A stretch of DNA of 64,000 nt from Gastrolobium villosum. Taxonomy: Eukaryota; Streptophyta; Magnoliopsida; Fabales; Fabaceae. Shown here one piece after another: positions 10,761 to 21,013 of this stretch (its first letter is position 1; the number at the start of each line of letters is the position of its first letter). A model generated the notes under the pieces. The model saw nothing but the letters and a program-made list of their open reading frames with translations. It was not told where the DNA came from and did no database searches. Position numbers and translations under genes: made by a program. The stretch spans positions 1 to 64,000 of the forward strand of contig JAVKPL010013561.1 in assembly GCA_032173675.1 (NCBI GenBank), in the 5' to 3' direction.

Positions 10761-11282
10761 TACTTTCATTTTCATTGTGTTAATTCTGTAAAATAATTCA
10801 ATGAAACAAGGAGACTGCACTGCCGAATTGATCCGCTTTTAACATTCGGAAAAAAGTTATCATTCGTCAAATATTGGTAATATCTCAAAACAAAAATTTA
10901 GATTTATTCACCGATTCATAAATTACATGACTAATGCAATTCGAGTTTTTATCAAACCTACATAGAGAACAAAAATTTTAATTCAGAGATTTCAATTAAG
11001 AAAACAAATTTTTTTATCAGTTGAAGCAATGATTATTGATTACTTACAAAAATTTTAATGGGAATAAACTCTTACATTTAAATATACAACCCATCAAACT
11101 CCACAAAGATTTAGTTTTATTAAAATTCGCCTATCAATATAGAAACTAAAGTCTTCGAAAAATTCTCAAATAGAGAATTAATGATGCAGAATTATGACAA
11201 ACGCATAATGAATGAAATTCCTGTGTATACAACACTGACAACAACCCCAACTAAAGTCCTAATCCTAAAGGATGGTTCCTCC
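10761..11282. other. Intergenic
   Basis: AT-rich spacer between two transposons. No gene or structured element seen. Confidence 0.5.
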
Positions 11283-11886
11283 TAGGCTCGGCAAAAATGA
11301 GTCCATCGGGTTGGCTCGTAACCCGGTTAAAATGAGCTAGATTGTGTTAGGAAAGATGAGTTAATAACTCGAGTTAACCCGACTCATTTCAACTCGAAAA
11401 AAACGAGCCAACCTACGGGTCAAACGGGTTGGCTCGCGAGTTATGATTTTTTTTTAAAAAGTATAAAAATTAATGAAAGTAAAGTAGAAAACTAAAACCT
11501 AAAATCCCAATTCAAAAGACCCAAACGAAAATATCCTAGAGCTGCCAATAAATCCAAAACCGTGCAATGAGGACCTTTTTTATGGTACGTGTGATAGTGT
11601 GAATGTGGTGCCAATAAGTCCAAGTCCAAATGCAAAAGAAATTTTCTATGGTTTATCTGTATATCTTTGTATTAAATGAATTAATAATTTGGGGGAAAAA
11701 TTTAAAAGTTGCATCATCAATGAAATTTTATTTTATTTTTCCATTTTTTCGAGCCAACCCTAACTCGACTCAGGTTGAGTTTTATGGATCATTTATTTTT
11801 CGAGCCAACCCTAATCCAGCCTATTTTTTCAGGTTAAATGCGGGTTGGGTCGGGTAGGGTCGGGTTGACCCGTTTTGCCAACCCTA
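11283..11886. mobile_element. Non-autonomous hAT element 1 (8-bp TSD)
   Basis: 604 bases. The left end taggctcggcaaaaatgag is inverted to the right end ttttgccaaccctA. Subterminal regions are filled with short cgggttggctcg / cgagccaaccc motifs on both strands, the usual hAT transposase-binding arrangement. The exact 8-bp duplication gttcctcc lies at 11275-11282 and 11887-11894. There is no transposase, so it relied on a partner elsewhere. Confidence 0.9.
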
Positions 11887-12121
11887 GTTCCTCCCAACAC
11901 AAGATATAACCAAAGAGGCAAAGTGGGAGTGTTATAGAACACTCATTACACCAAAAGGGAAAAGACATTAAAAATCAGAAGACTGACAATTTATCAAATT
12001 TATTTTTCGGGGGGAATCTTTTGAACCTCGTTCATATTTTTGTACAATGATGCCTCATGCCTTCCTTACAATAAATTTAATCTTTTTTTGTTTGTTTCTT
12101 TGGTTTGAAACATATATAATC

Positions 12122-15100
12122 TTAATCATTAGTCAATGCACTTGGTGTATTTGCATAGAGGAGAGTGAAAAAAGGTTCAACCTCTGGTATATTTTTAATA
12201 ACTTGGATGAAATGATTTTTGCTAGGTTCTTCAAGGAGCAAAGGACACATCTGTGCAACTTGTGGTACCACTTTAGCCAGTGGAAGCCCTAAAGTTCCAC
12301 TTCCTCCTCTTAATTTAGCTTTCATGTGCTCCACCACTGTATCTACCACTGCTTTCAGAGATATCTCTACAATGCTCCCAAATTCAGCACTGCAAAATAG
12401 GACAAAAACTATGTGATTTATGACAATTTTTTTACATAATTTATTCACACAAAGGCATGTTTTCTTGGAAAAATACCAAGCATAGAAACATTAAATATGT
12501 TGTACTTGTCCCTCTACCAAAACCAAAAAAAAACCACTCCCCGTTAAACCCGATTAACGAGTGTGGGGTGGAGGAAATCCTTGTACGCAGCCTTACCCAT
12601 GTATAGTTGCAAAGAGACTGTTTCCTGGATTCGAACCCATGACGTTGTCCCTCTACCCATTTAAAAAACTTCAGTTTGATTGGTTAATACAATGTAGGTC
12701 CTAATGTTACATGACATATTCAGCATAAGATTTAGGTAAAAGTTGACCATAAATTAAGGATTTCATTCTCAGAAAGATTCAATATCATTGTCAACTATTG
12801 CACCATCATAGTCCTCCTTAACATTACAAGTAGTAGAGTTCATCCACATGGTTCCCACAAATTTATTAAGCTTTATGGAAGTTGTAATTAAACCAAGCTT
12901 ACAAAGCCTAACATATATACCTTGATAACGCTGCTCGTGCCTCCGCCATAAGTTGATCAAATAAAGTCACATCAGCACGAACTCGATCATCGCTGAGGGA
13001 GGTTTTCGAATGTGCTTTAACATCCTCAGGCATCAAATACTTTACCCAGGAATAGGGACTCCCCATGCTCATGAATGTATCAAGTATCTGCATGATGGTT
13101 TCTTGAAGTGTTGTACTGTTGAAGACACTTCTCAACTGTTTTCTGCACATGGAAATTACCTATGGCCCATTTAAAATGGTTCTTGATAGGGAATAAATAT
13201 ATATGGTGTCTCTAAGTTCTAGAAATTAAATCATTATGTCCAACTCATCTGAAAATAATTTGATATCCTGAGTTTCTCTATTCAGAAACTTTGTCAAGAA
13301 TAGATTGTAAACTTTGAAAGCTTCACAACGCAAACTTGGGTATGGACAAATCCTATGTGTGGCATTGATAGAATTTTTTTTTTATACATTCTAAACTGTA
13401 CACAGTTAAGATTGTTCTATATCTTGTGTGAAATCCAAAATTTATATGATTATATCCCATATAATTTAAATGATTGACAGATTTAATCCATGAATTGTCA
13501 ACCTTCAAAATAAGATGAGAAACCTCACCCTTGGAGAACTTCTTTTGCTGCTGTTTCCATATCAGAAATCAAGGCAGCCATACCATATTGAGAGAGAAAA
13601 TCTACACTTTCTAGAAACTTCTGCTGGTCTTCCCTATCGATCACATCTCCACTTTCCTGTACAAAGGGGAAAAAAGACCTTTTAGATTGCACCTGGAATG
13701 CGTGAATTTGGCGAAAAGTATTAGCATTTCAATCTAGTCTGGTCAAATGAAGCTGAGTATGGATTTTTTTTATGCATGTTGAACAAATACATATATGGAC
13801 TAGCCTAACCATAGGAGGAAAATAAATACACCACTCAAAGAAATTAATCGGAAAGTTTTAAAAATTCTGATCAACCTTGAGATTTGACCCATTCCTTGAT
13901 TCCACCAATCAAGTAGTAAAAAACCCCATTTTGTACTACATTCAGATTCCCATACCCCCAGTTAAGTTCATCATCCAAATGCAATCTCATCAGTGTCATG
14001 AAAATAAAATTTTACCCCTTCACCGCCCTCAATAAAAACAAGGTCCCGAGAAAAACAGAAAAAATTATGCAGATAGATACAAAAACAAGTGTTATCCCAC
14101 TAAAAGAGAAGGTTCTGTTGAATCTATTATGACATGGATCAGAGAAGCATAAAAAAAAAACATAAAAAAATCACTCCCCATTAAACCCGAGTGTGAGGTG
14201 GAGATAATCCTTATATGCACAAAGATAGGAAAAATTAAATGGGAAAAATGACATCTGATCGAATTTGTTTTTACTCAATCATGACATTCAGTAAATATTC
14301 AATTAAAAATGACGAGTTACAACAGATACTTGTTAAATCGTATCTGTGAAACCATACAACATGTAAAGACAATGAAACTCCATAGTCTAATTCTTAAACC
14401 AAAAGTGAACAGTTTAAAACTTGTGGGAGACACACTTCCTCATGTTTTTAGTGGTTGAAGGATGATTTTCTTAGGAAATTGTGCTCCCACCTCCATTCAG
14501 GAAAAAGAAAGTAAAGTCATTCACTATTTCTACTGATAATTGATTTCCATAGTGATGCTGTAACAATATCTTCATATCACAGTCACTAAACAGCAACCAG
14601 AAGCCAGAAGTTTTGCAAATGGCAATCAGAAGATTCAGAACAATATGTATGCCACCTAATACTCTCAAAAACCAATCACTATACATGTTGAATTAGTCTT
14701 GGCTGTAGAAAAACTGAACATATGGTGTTTTCTTGTCAATCATTTACGTTTCTCACCCACATGCATTTGTTGGTTGTTGGTTTTCTTGGTAGATTTATCT
14801 AAACATGGAATGGTTTAAGCTTTAATTGGTGTAACTGAGGCAAGCACAAATTGTACAGTGACTCACTGAAAAACTCCAGTCTCATTAAAACTAATTTATG
14901 AATGACAGAAGACTCCCAATTTAAAGAAATAATTCAATTGCATCACTTCCAATCAATAAGCAAACTGATGGATAGATTCTTTTGACTTTATATTATGATC
15001 ATCAAAGACGGTCTTAAATTTTCCATTAGACTACCAACACATCTTGTACCTAATTCAAGCATTGGATGCTATCAAACACCAATAATATCTGAAAAGATTT

Positions 15101-17339
15101 GCAAGTGAACCTTAATATAGGACATGAGTCATGAGAAATTGAACTTGGTGAAGATCCATGGCATATCCATGTAAATTAACTTGGAATAAGGTCAAATAAC
15201 TCTGACTGCATGGGAATGCAAGTGCGCCTTGATATTATAAGTAACAATGTGGATCCTTAGACAGATTAGGGAGTGGAATACTTTATAGTGCATACTGCTT
15301 ATATCCAAAATATCCCAATCATACTAAATGCTGGCCTTTGATAAGAAAGGTGAAAAATTATCTCACAGACCAGAAAATAAAAGGAGTAGTACTTCTAGAT
15401 CTAAGGTTTAAAATATGAATGGTCCAATCAAAGTGGCATGGCATGTCATTGCCGAGTCGTAACCTAATCAGGACTCTATGAAAGTTAGCCCTTTAACAAA
15501 TTTTAAACAACACATACAACAGGCATATATTTCAATAATTGATTGACTTTGATCTTGAAAACTGTATCAGTAACTCATGCAAGCCTCTGCTAAATCACAC
15601 TATTATAAGTTAATTTGCAATTGAGTGTACATAGCAGACAATCCATGTCTGCCTTAAGGGTTGTTCTGTTTATATAGCTCAGCCTTTTTTTCTCCATTTG
15701 GGCTTGAACAGAATTGTTCAGTCATTCAAATAGTAAGAGGTTGCTACCCTTCAGTTTCAGCACATAAATAATCAAAAGATGTAGCCATTAAATTCCATAA
15801 AAAATATCAAATTTAAACTTCTGATCATACTTAATTGCGAGCAATCCTAAAGTATTTTTTTTTTTTTTATAATGTTGTTTTATAAATTTCTTCTAATATG
15901 AGCAAATATTTGGAACAAAGCCAGAAAGAGAAAAGATAAACGACAAGACAAGAAAGAAAGTGGTTCTCACCATTGAATTATAGCTTCCAAGGCTTCGAGC
16001 AGTATCAATATATAGATGCCTTCCTAGTATATTTACTTGAACTTTTATATATAAGCTAAGCATTGTTGTTGCCCATAATGACAACACCATTCTTGTAAAA
16101 CCTAGAGAAAAAGAAATGACATAGCAGCAAATTTGATTTTAATTCCCTACTGCAACCAGACAAACTAACATAGCCACAAAGCAATAGGTATAATAAATGT
16201 GGAAGCAAAGACACGGTGCATACTTAGAATTTTGAGTCTATCCCATAAAACTAGTTTCTCTGATAGAGTTAAAGTGTTTGGCTGACCCTTTCCTTGTATT
16301 AACTTCTCAAGAAGCTGAGAAAGATCCAACTCTTCTGATATCCGAGAACTTAAACTGTGCATGGCATGAGGCAATGTGATTGTTTCAGAAATTCTCTGAA
16401 TATTCTCAAAGTGAGCTTGCAGCCTATCATTGTCAATTACAAAAGAAAACATGTCATTAGTATCTCCTTCTTAATGTGGGGTTGGAAATTCATCATGATC
16501 ATAGGCAAAAAAAGTGTAAATACATATGTAAGGAACCTTGGGATACACCACCCCAAAAGCTAGCTCAAAGGGTGGGAGTGCCCAAGATCTTATAAACCTC
16601 ACATTAGTTGCACATACAACCAATGTGAGACTATATATCTCAAAACGCCCCCTCACACGAGAGCCCATTGGGCCTGAAGAGTGGATGATACAACAGGCCC
16701 AACCTACCTGTGCTAAGAGAATCCACAAGAGAAAGTGGGGGACAGCGAGGCTCTGATAGCATGTAAGGAACCTTGGGATACATCACCCCAAAAGCTAGCT
16801 CAAAGGGTGGTAGTGCCTAAGACCTTATAAAGTCCACATTAGTTGCACATACAACCAATGTGGGACTATATATCTCAACAACATATTGAAGAAGAAGAAG
16901 CTGGGTTGATATCACACTTAACTGAGCCTTAATGAGCTCTTCATTTTCCCTCTGAATTGCAAATTCTCTTTCAAGTGCATCAAGCCTACGCCTGTGACCA
17001 ACATATAGCTTATACAAAAAATACCCACTTCCTAAGACACCAACAGTAACAAAAACCTTCCTCCTATGCCGTCTCCAAAAATCCCTAAGGCACAGTTATT
17101 GAAGGGGAAAAAAAGCAAACACACATGAGACATCAAAATAAGGCAAGAATGATGCAACCAACCAAATCAACACAGACACAAATTTCCCTGCATTTCCATT
17201 ACAAAAGAACAGAAACAATAACCAACGTTCAAATTGTAACTATAAATTACAAAACTACATAAATGAGAAACAAAAAAATCAGAGTCACCCCAGATGAAGA
17301 AACACATTAAAGTTGGAGGCTTTACCAGAAAGAAGGCAT
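12122..17339 (-). CDS. PEX3: Peroxisome biogenesis protein 3 (peroxin-3)
   Basis: Peroxin-3 is a peroxisomal membrane protein that docks PEX19 with its membrane-protein cargo. Seven exons join in frame: 17326-17339, 16918-17084, 16224-16415, 15971-16101, 13529-13656, 12921-13142, 12122-12389, giving 373 residues, close to the family's usual 360-375. Recognised blocks are FWRRHRRKVFVT with a hydrophobic anchor (residues about 13-32), SGYFLYKLY, HFENIQRISETITLPHAM, LSSRISEELDLS, SLWATTMLSLYIKVQVNILG, RHLYIDTARSLG and the C-terminal FFTLLYANTP. Exon 1 codes only MPSF plus part of a Trp; the start was chosen because a clean donor follows and the frame joins the conserved RRHRRK block. The exon 2/3 join (acceptor GCTGCAAG) is the least certain. 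Intron 2 holds a TRIM, introns 5 and 6 SINE pieces. Confidence 0.96.
12519..12656 (-). mobile_element. 5'-truncated tRNA-derived SINE in PEX3 intron 6
   Basis: On the minus strand it reads gggacaacgtcatgggttcg, a Pol III B-box-like ggttcgaatcc (12627-12637), then ggtaaggctgcgtacaagg, the internal phrase of Au-type plant SINEs, and ends in a T run. The A-box end is missing. It is antisense to nothing: it shares the gene's orientation. Confidence 0.7.
14146..14218 (-). repeat. SINE fragment in PEX3 intron 5
   Basis: Repeats the 3' part of the SINE at 12519-12656 (cactccccattaaacccgag, gtgaggtggagataatcctt) next to A runs. Clearly the same family but further truncated. Confidence 0.65.
16527..16880 (-). 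mobile_element. TRIM retrotransposon 1, in PEX3 intron 2
   Basis: A complete 354-bp terminal-repeat retrotransposon in miniature. The two LTRs (16762-16880, the 5' one, and 16527-16644) are about 119 bp and start TGTTGAGATATATAG on the minus strand, ending CTTACA. Directly after the 5' LTR comes TGCTATCAGAGCC, one base off the initiator-Met tRNA primer site. A GTGAGGGGGCG polypurine tract precedes the 3' LTR. The exact 5-bp target duplication is acata (16522-16526, 16881-16885). No ORF. It sits only about 40 bases inside the splice donor of PEX3 exon 2. Confidence 0.93.
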
Positions 17340-18390
17340 TTTGATGCTATGGAGACTCAAAATCCATTACTGTGATTTCATTTTAAGAAGAAAAGAGAAT
17401 TAAGAAGAAGCTTTGGAATTAACGCCCCAGGTGAAGGATAATAAATGGAAGTGCGGTGTTGTGTTCTCCTTCCTTATCTTTGTGTTTGAGAGCTGAGAGC
17501 TTGGATTGGCCCTTTCACAAGCACAAAACAAGTGACTCGTTCAAGATTGCGTGATTCCTTAAAGTTTCAGAACTGAATATAGCGTCTCTTTGGAGCTAGA
17601 ATCTATCTCTACTCAAATCACATACTAGTGTATGTTTTATTTTTTTGTAAAAGATACGAAAAAAACAAAAAAGAATCTATGAAATTGAGAGTAAAAAATA
17701 AAATAAGGGTAAAATCTGTCTTACTATAAATGATGTACAGTTGATGTACAGTTATGTCATCTCAAGAGAGAGAAAAAGATAGATAAAGGAAGAGAGAGTT
17801 GATAAAAAAAAAGGTGTTAGTCTTACCTCTTTGTGAGAGTGAAAGAATATAAGTTGTGTCAATTAAAAGGATAAACACTTTTCTTATTTTATAAAATAAA
17901 ATACGGTGAACTTAATTTACTTAGCTGAATGTATAATTAGATTCATTTATTTTAACATTATAAAAATTATTTTGGTATTTTTAAAATAAATTAAATAAAA
18001 CATTTCGCTTACAAATTTATCTATATTCGGTGCTAAAAAGACGTCATTTTAGGTTGAAAAATTAAGAAATTATAATGAAAAAGACTATTATAATCATGAA
18101 ATAAATTATAATTATAAAAATATCTTGATTTCCTCCTTAAAACGATGTCATTTTGGATTCAATGTAAATAAATTATTTACATTAACTTTAAAAAAAAATG
18201 AACCTATAATAATGTGTTTTTAGGTTGGGGTTGATATAATGTATTTCATCCTTCTCATTATTATTTTTAGGAAGGATTTAAAATTTTAATTTCGAAATTT
18301 ATCCACAATCAGATTTGTAAACCGTTAGAATAACTCACTGCCATGAGTATAATTTGTGTGATGAACCATTTTGTGGAGGTTATTTATAGT
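17340..18390. other. PEX3 upstream region and repeats
   Basis: 17340-17600 is the likely PEX3 5' UTR and promoter; no sure TATA box is seen. 17700-17860 holds a copy of the 'cacctctttgtgagagtgaaag' repeat. 18210-18320 resembles a badly decayed SINE tail (ggaaggatttaaaattttaat). Confidence 0.5.
17700..17860 (+). repeat. 'cacctctttgtgagagtgaaag' dispersed repeat, copy 1
   Basis: Contains tgtcatctcaagagagagaa, agatagataaaggaagagag and cctctttgtgagagtgaaag. The same order recurs at 47655-47800 (same strand) and on the opposite strand at 19255-19390; a partial copy lies at 19600-19760. Non-coding, probably a MITE family. Confidence 0.7.
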
Positions 18391-18548
18391 GAGCCGGGAC
18401 CACCATTTTTAGGTGGTCCCTTATTGTAAATAGGAGGGTAAAATGGAAAAAGTGAGAAATTAATAGGGGTAAAAAAGGAAAGAGAAAATTAATGTTGTGA
18501 GAGGGAGCACCAAAAAATTCCGTGGTCCTGGAACATATTAAATTTTTC
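18391..18548. repeat. 158-bp two-hairpin repeat, copy 2
   Basis: Same length and layout as 8845-9002. The left 9-bp stem is intact (gggaccacc...ggtggtccc); the right stem is decayed (ggagcacc against ggtcctgg). Same orientation as copy 1. Confidence 0.8.
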
Positions 18549-18839
18549 CCATTTTGTGATGACCTATCCTTTGATTCTTTGATTTTTTTTTTTTTTTTTT
18601 GGTTGTTTTCTGCTGCGATTCTCTCTTCCAGGAGTCTAATTTGTGTGTTTGTTTTGCTTTTTGCGGTCCAATTGTGTGCTAATTCTTTGTGAGCACTTTA
18701 TTTTATTTAAAAAAGTAAAAAATAATAATTGAAAAAATGATCAAAGAAAGAAAAGAAAAGAAAAACTCTTCCGAAGTTCCACATTTAAGAAGGCGTAACT
18801 CTTTGACGGACATTTGATGGAGGAAAAAAAAAATTTACC

Positions 18840-19160
18840 AACAAAATACAATTATTAGGAATATTGTAGGAAAGTGAGTTTGGTAAGAAAGTTATAAAAA
18901 AATTGTTTGTTAGGTCAAAATATTACCGAAAAATTAGGTTAAAATTTCTGAGCCTATATTTGATTGAAGGTAAAATATTGATGGAAAAATAGGATGAAAT
19001 TATCAAACTAACCCTTCACTAAATATAAAGAAGACTCTCTCTCTCAAGTTTTCTTTTGTCTTCAAAATTTTACAATTTTACACACAGACTAATAGGCAAA
19101 AAAAAATTTAACACATTCTACCAAACATAGTCAATTAGGAAACTCATCTTAACTTTCCCA
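18840..19160. repeat. GTTTGGTTGA-family repeat, copy 2 (decayed)
   Basis: Follows the order of the 5269-5752 copy: gtaggaaagtgagtttggta, tgtttgttaggtcaaaatattacc, cctatatttgattgaaggta, aatattgatgg. The ends are too eroded to place. Confidence 0.6.
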
Positions 19161-19254
19161 ATCACCTTAAAAGAAATCTCGTATCAAACACCTTCATCCT
19201 CTAAGTTAGGGAGAAGTTTTGCTCATTTATTCTTCTTTTCTACTATATAAAAAG

Positions 19255-19390
19255 GGGAAAATGTTTTCACTCTCACAAAGAGGTGAGACACACATTTTTA
19301 TATTTTTTTTGTCCACTCTCTCCTCCCTTATCTATATCTTTTTCTCGCTTAAAATGATAAAATTTTATATCCTTTAAAATGATACATTTT
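19255..19390 (-). repeat. 'cacctctttgtgagagtgaaag' repeat, copy 2 (reverse)
   Basis: Reverse-complement relative of 17700-17860, beginning ttcactctcacaaagaggtg. A further partial copy is at 19600-19760. The remaining DNA to 20020 is AT-rich spacer. Confidence 0.6.
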
Positions 19391-20019
19391 TCTCGTATAA
19401 AAATCCATCCCAACATCAAAGAACGCATATAACATTTGGGTTTGATACTAAGATTAGAGACAGCGTTGATCAATAAAAGAAGTGGGTCTGTTCCTAAATT
19501 CAATTCGCTATATTAATCTCAACGTGACCTGCAATTTTATCATCAAAAAAATTAATAAAAGTTCATTACAAAAAATAATAATAATAAAAGTTGACTTTAA
19601 ATGACATAAGTTATGTCATTTTAGGAGAGAGATAGACACAAGAAATGAAAATAATGGGAGAGAGAAAGTGGGTGGTTTTTTTTTTATTTAAATTTTAATT
19701 AAAAAAATTATTTCTTGTCTATCTCTCTTCTAAAATAACATAATTTTATTTTATTTAAAATAACAAATATCCCCCCTCCCTTCCCCTTTTTGCTTTTAAG
19801 TTTTAACCTACAACATGCTCGTAGTAAATGTACAATCTTCTTACATATTACACGATACTCTTCGGTGTTCACCATGTTTAAATAACAAAACACTAATTAA
19901 AAACTGATCATTTTTTTTCACCAAAAAAAAAAAACTGATCGTTTTTTCAAAAAAATTTAATGATGGTTAAACTGAAAAATATGATGATCCACTTAGTTAA
20001 AAAAGCATTTTTTTTACCG

Positions 20020-20170
20020 AATGATGGTAACTCAGTTGATATGTGAGAGGTAAGAGTGTGTATTTGATCCTCCCAATATCATTTTTAAGAGGAGTTTAAA
20101 ACTTTAATATTAGATCCATCCCGAATAAGATTGCCTCATGAAGAGGATATGATTAAAAAAAAAAAAAAAC
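20020..20170 (+). mobile_element. Degenerate tRNA-derived SINE
   Basis: A-box-like taactcagttg, B-box-like tttgatcctccc, then 'agaggagtttaaaactttaat' and a terminal A run of about 15. It parallels the better copy at 45586-45770, so it is the same family but older. Confidence 0.65.
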
Positions 20171-21013
20171 CATTCTTTTAAATGTTAGTTTCATAATAAA
20201 TACGAAATACAACTTTTACTTTTACCATTCAACTTTGACCTATTTTCACAAGTTGTCTAAACTAAGTTTAGAATTTCGAAAAAGAAAATCGTAATTGATC
20301 TTGAATATTTTCTATGAAAGTTAATTGTCATTTGACTTACCACATCCAAAAAAAAAAAAATGAGGGAGAACATTACACTTTTTGCTAATTGGACATATCA
20401 GTCACTTAAGAAACGACCGTTCGATAAAACATTATTTTATTAACATTTAGATAAGCTATTTGAACGTTTTTCAATGAGCAAAACCCATGGATCTATGATT
20501 CTATAACATTATTTTTGATACTGAGTTATTTGATAAAAGTGGTTTTATGGAGATCAGGTCACACGACTTATAATTCATTGTCAACGTAAATTTGTTAAAT
20601 TTTCAATTTTTCATCTAATAATATGTTACTACATTATTAAAGGAATTAAACTTCCTAAAGAGTTGTTATGATAGCCAAAAATTATTTTCATGATTTGAGA
20701 CTAAATAGTACATGGTACAGAGTAGAAAGTTTCACGATGAATCAAACCTTCTTCAAATCTAAACTGAGACGCACCAAATAATTTCCACCCTTCAAGCTTT
20801 TTAGAACATTAAAAACAAATACAAAAAAAAAAATTGGGAACAGAATTCTGGTGTGAGCTAGGCCGAAAAATCTGTATGTACAGGCTCAAGCTCAGCAAAA
20901 CTGCACTTGCATGCTTCGTATCTCAGAAATCACTGCCCCTAAATCTCTGTCACATTTTTTTCTATTCATTCATATGAATCGGAAAACAAAAAAAAATATT
21001 CCAGCCCACATAA
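20171..21013. other. Spacer and SNAPC4-like 3' flank
   Basis: No gene. 20820-21013 directly follows the stop codon of the gene to the right and probably contains its 3' UTR and polyadenylation site. Confidence 0.5.
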
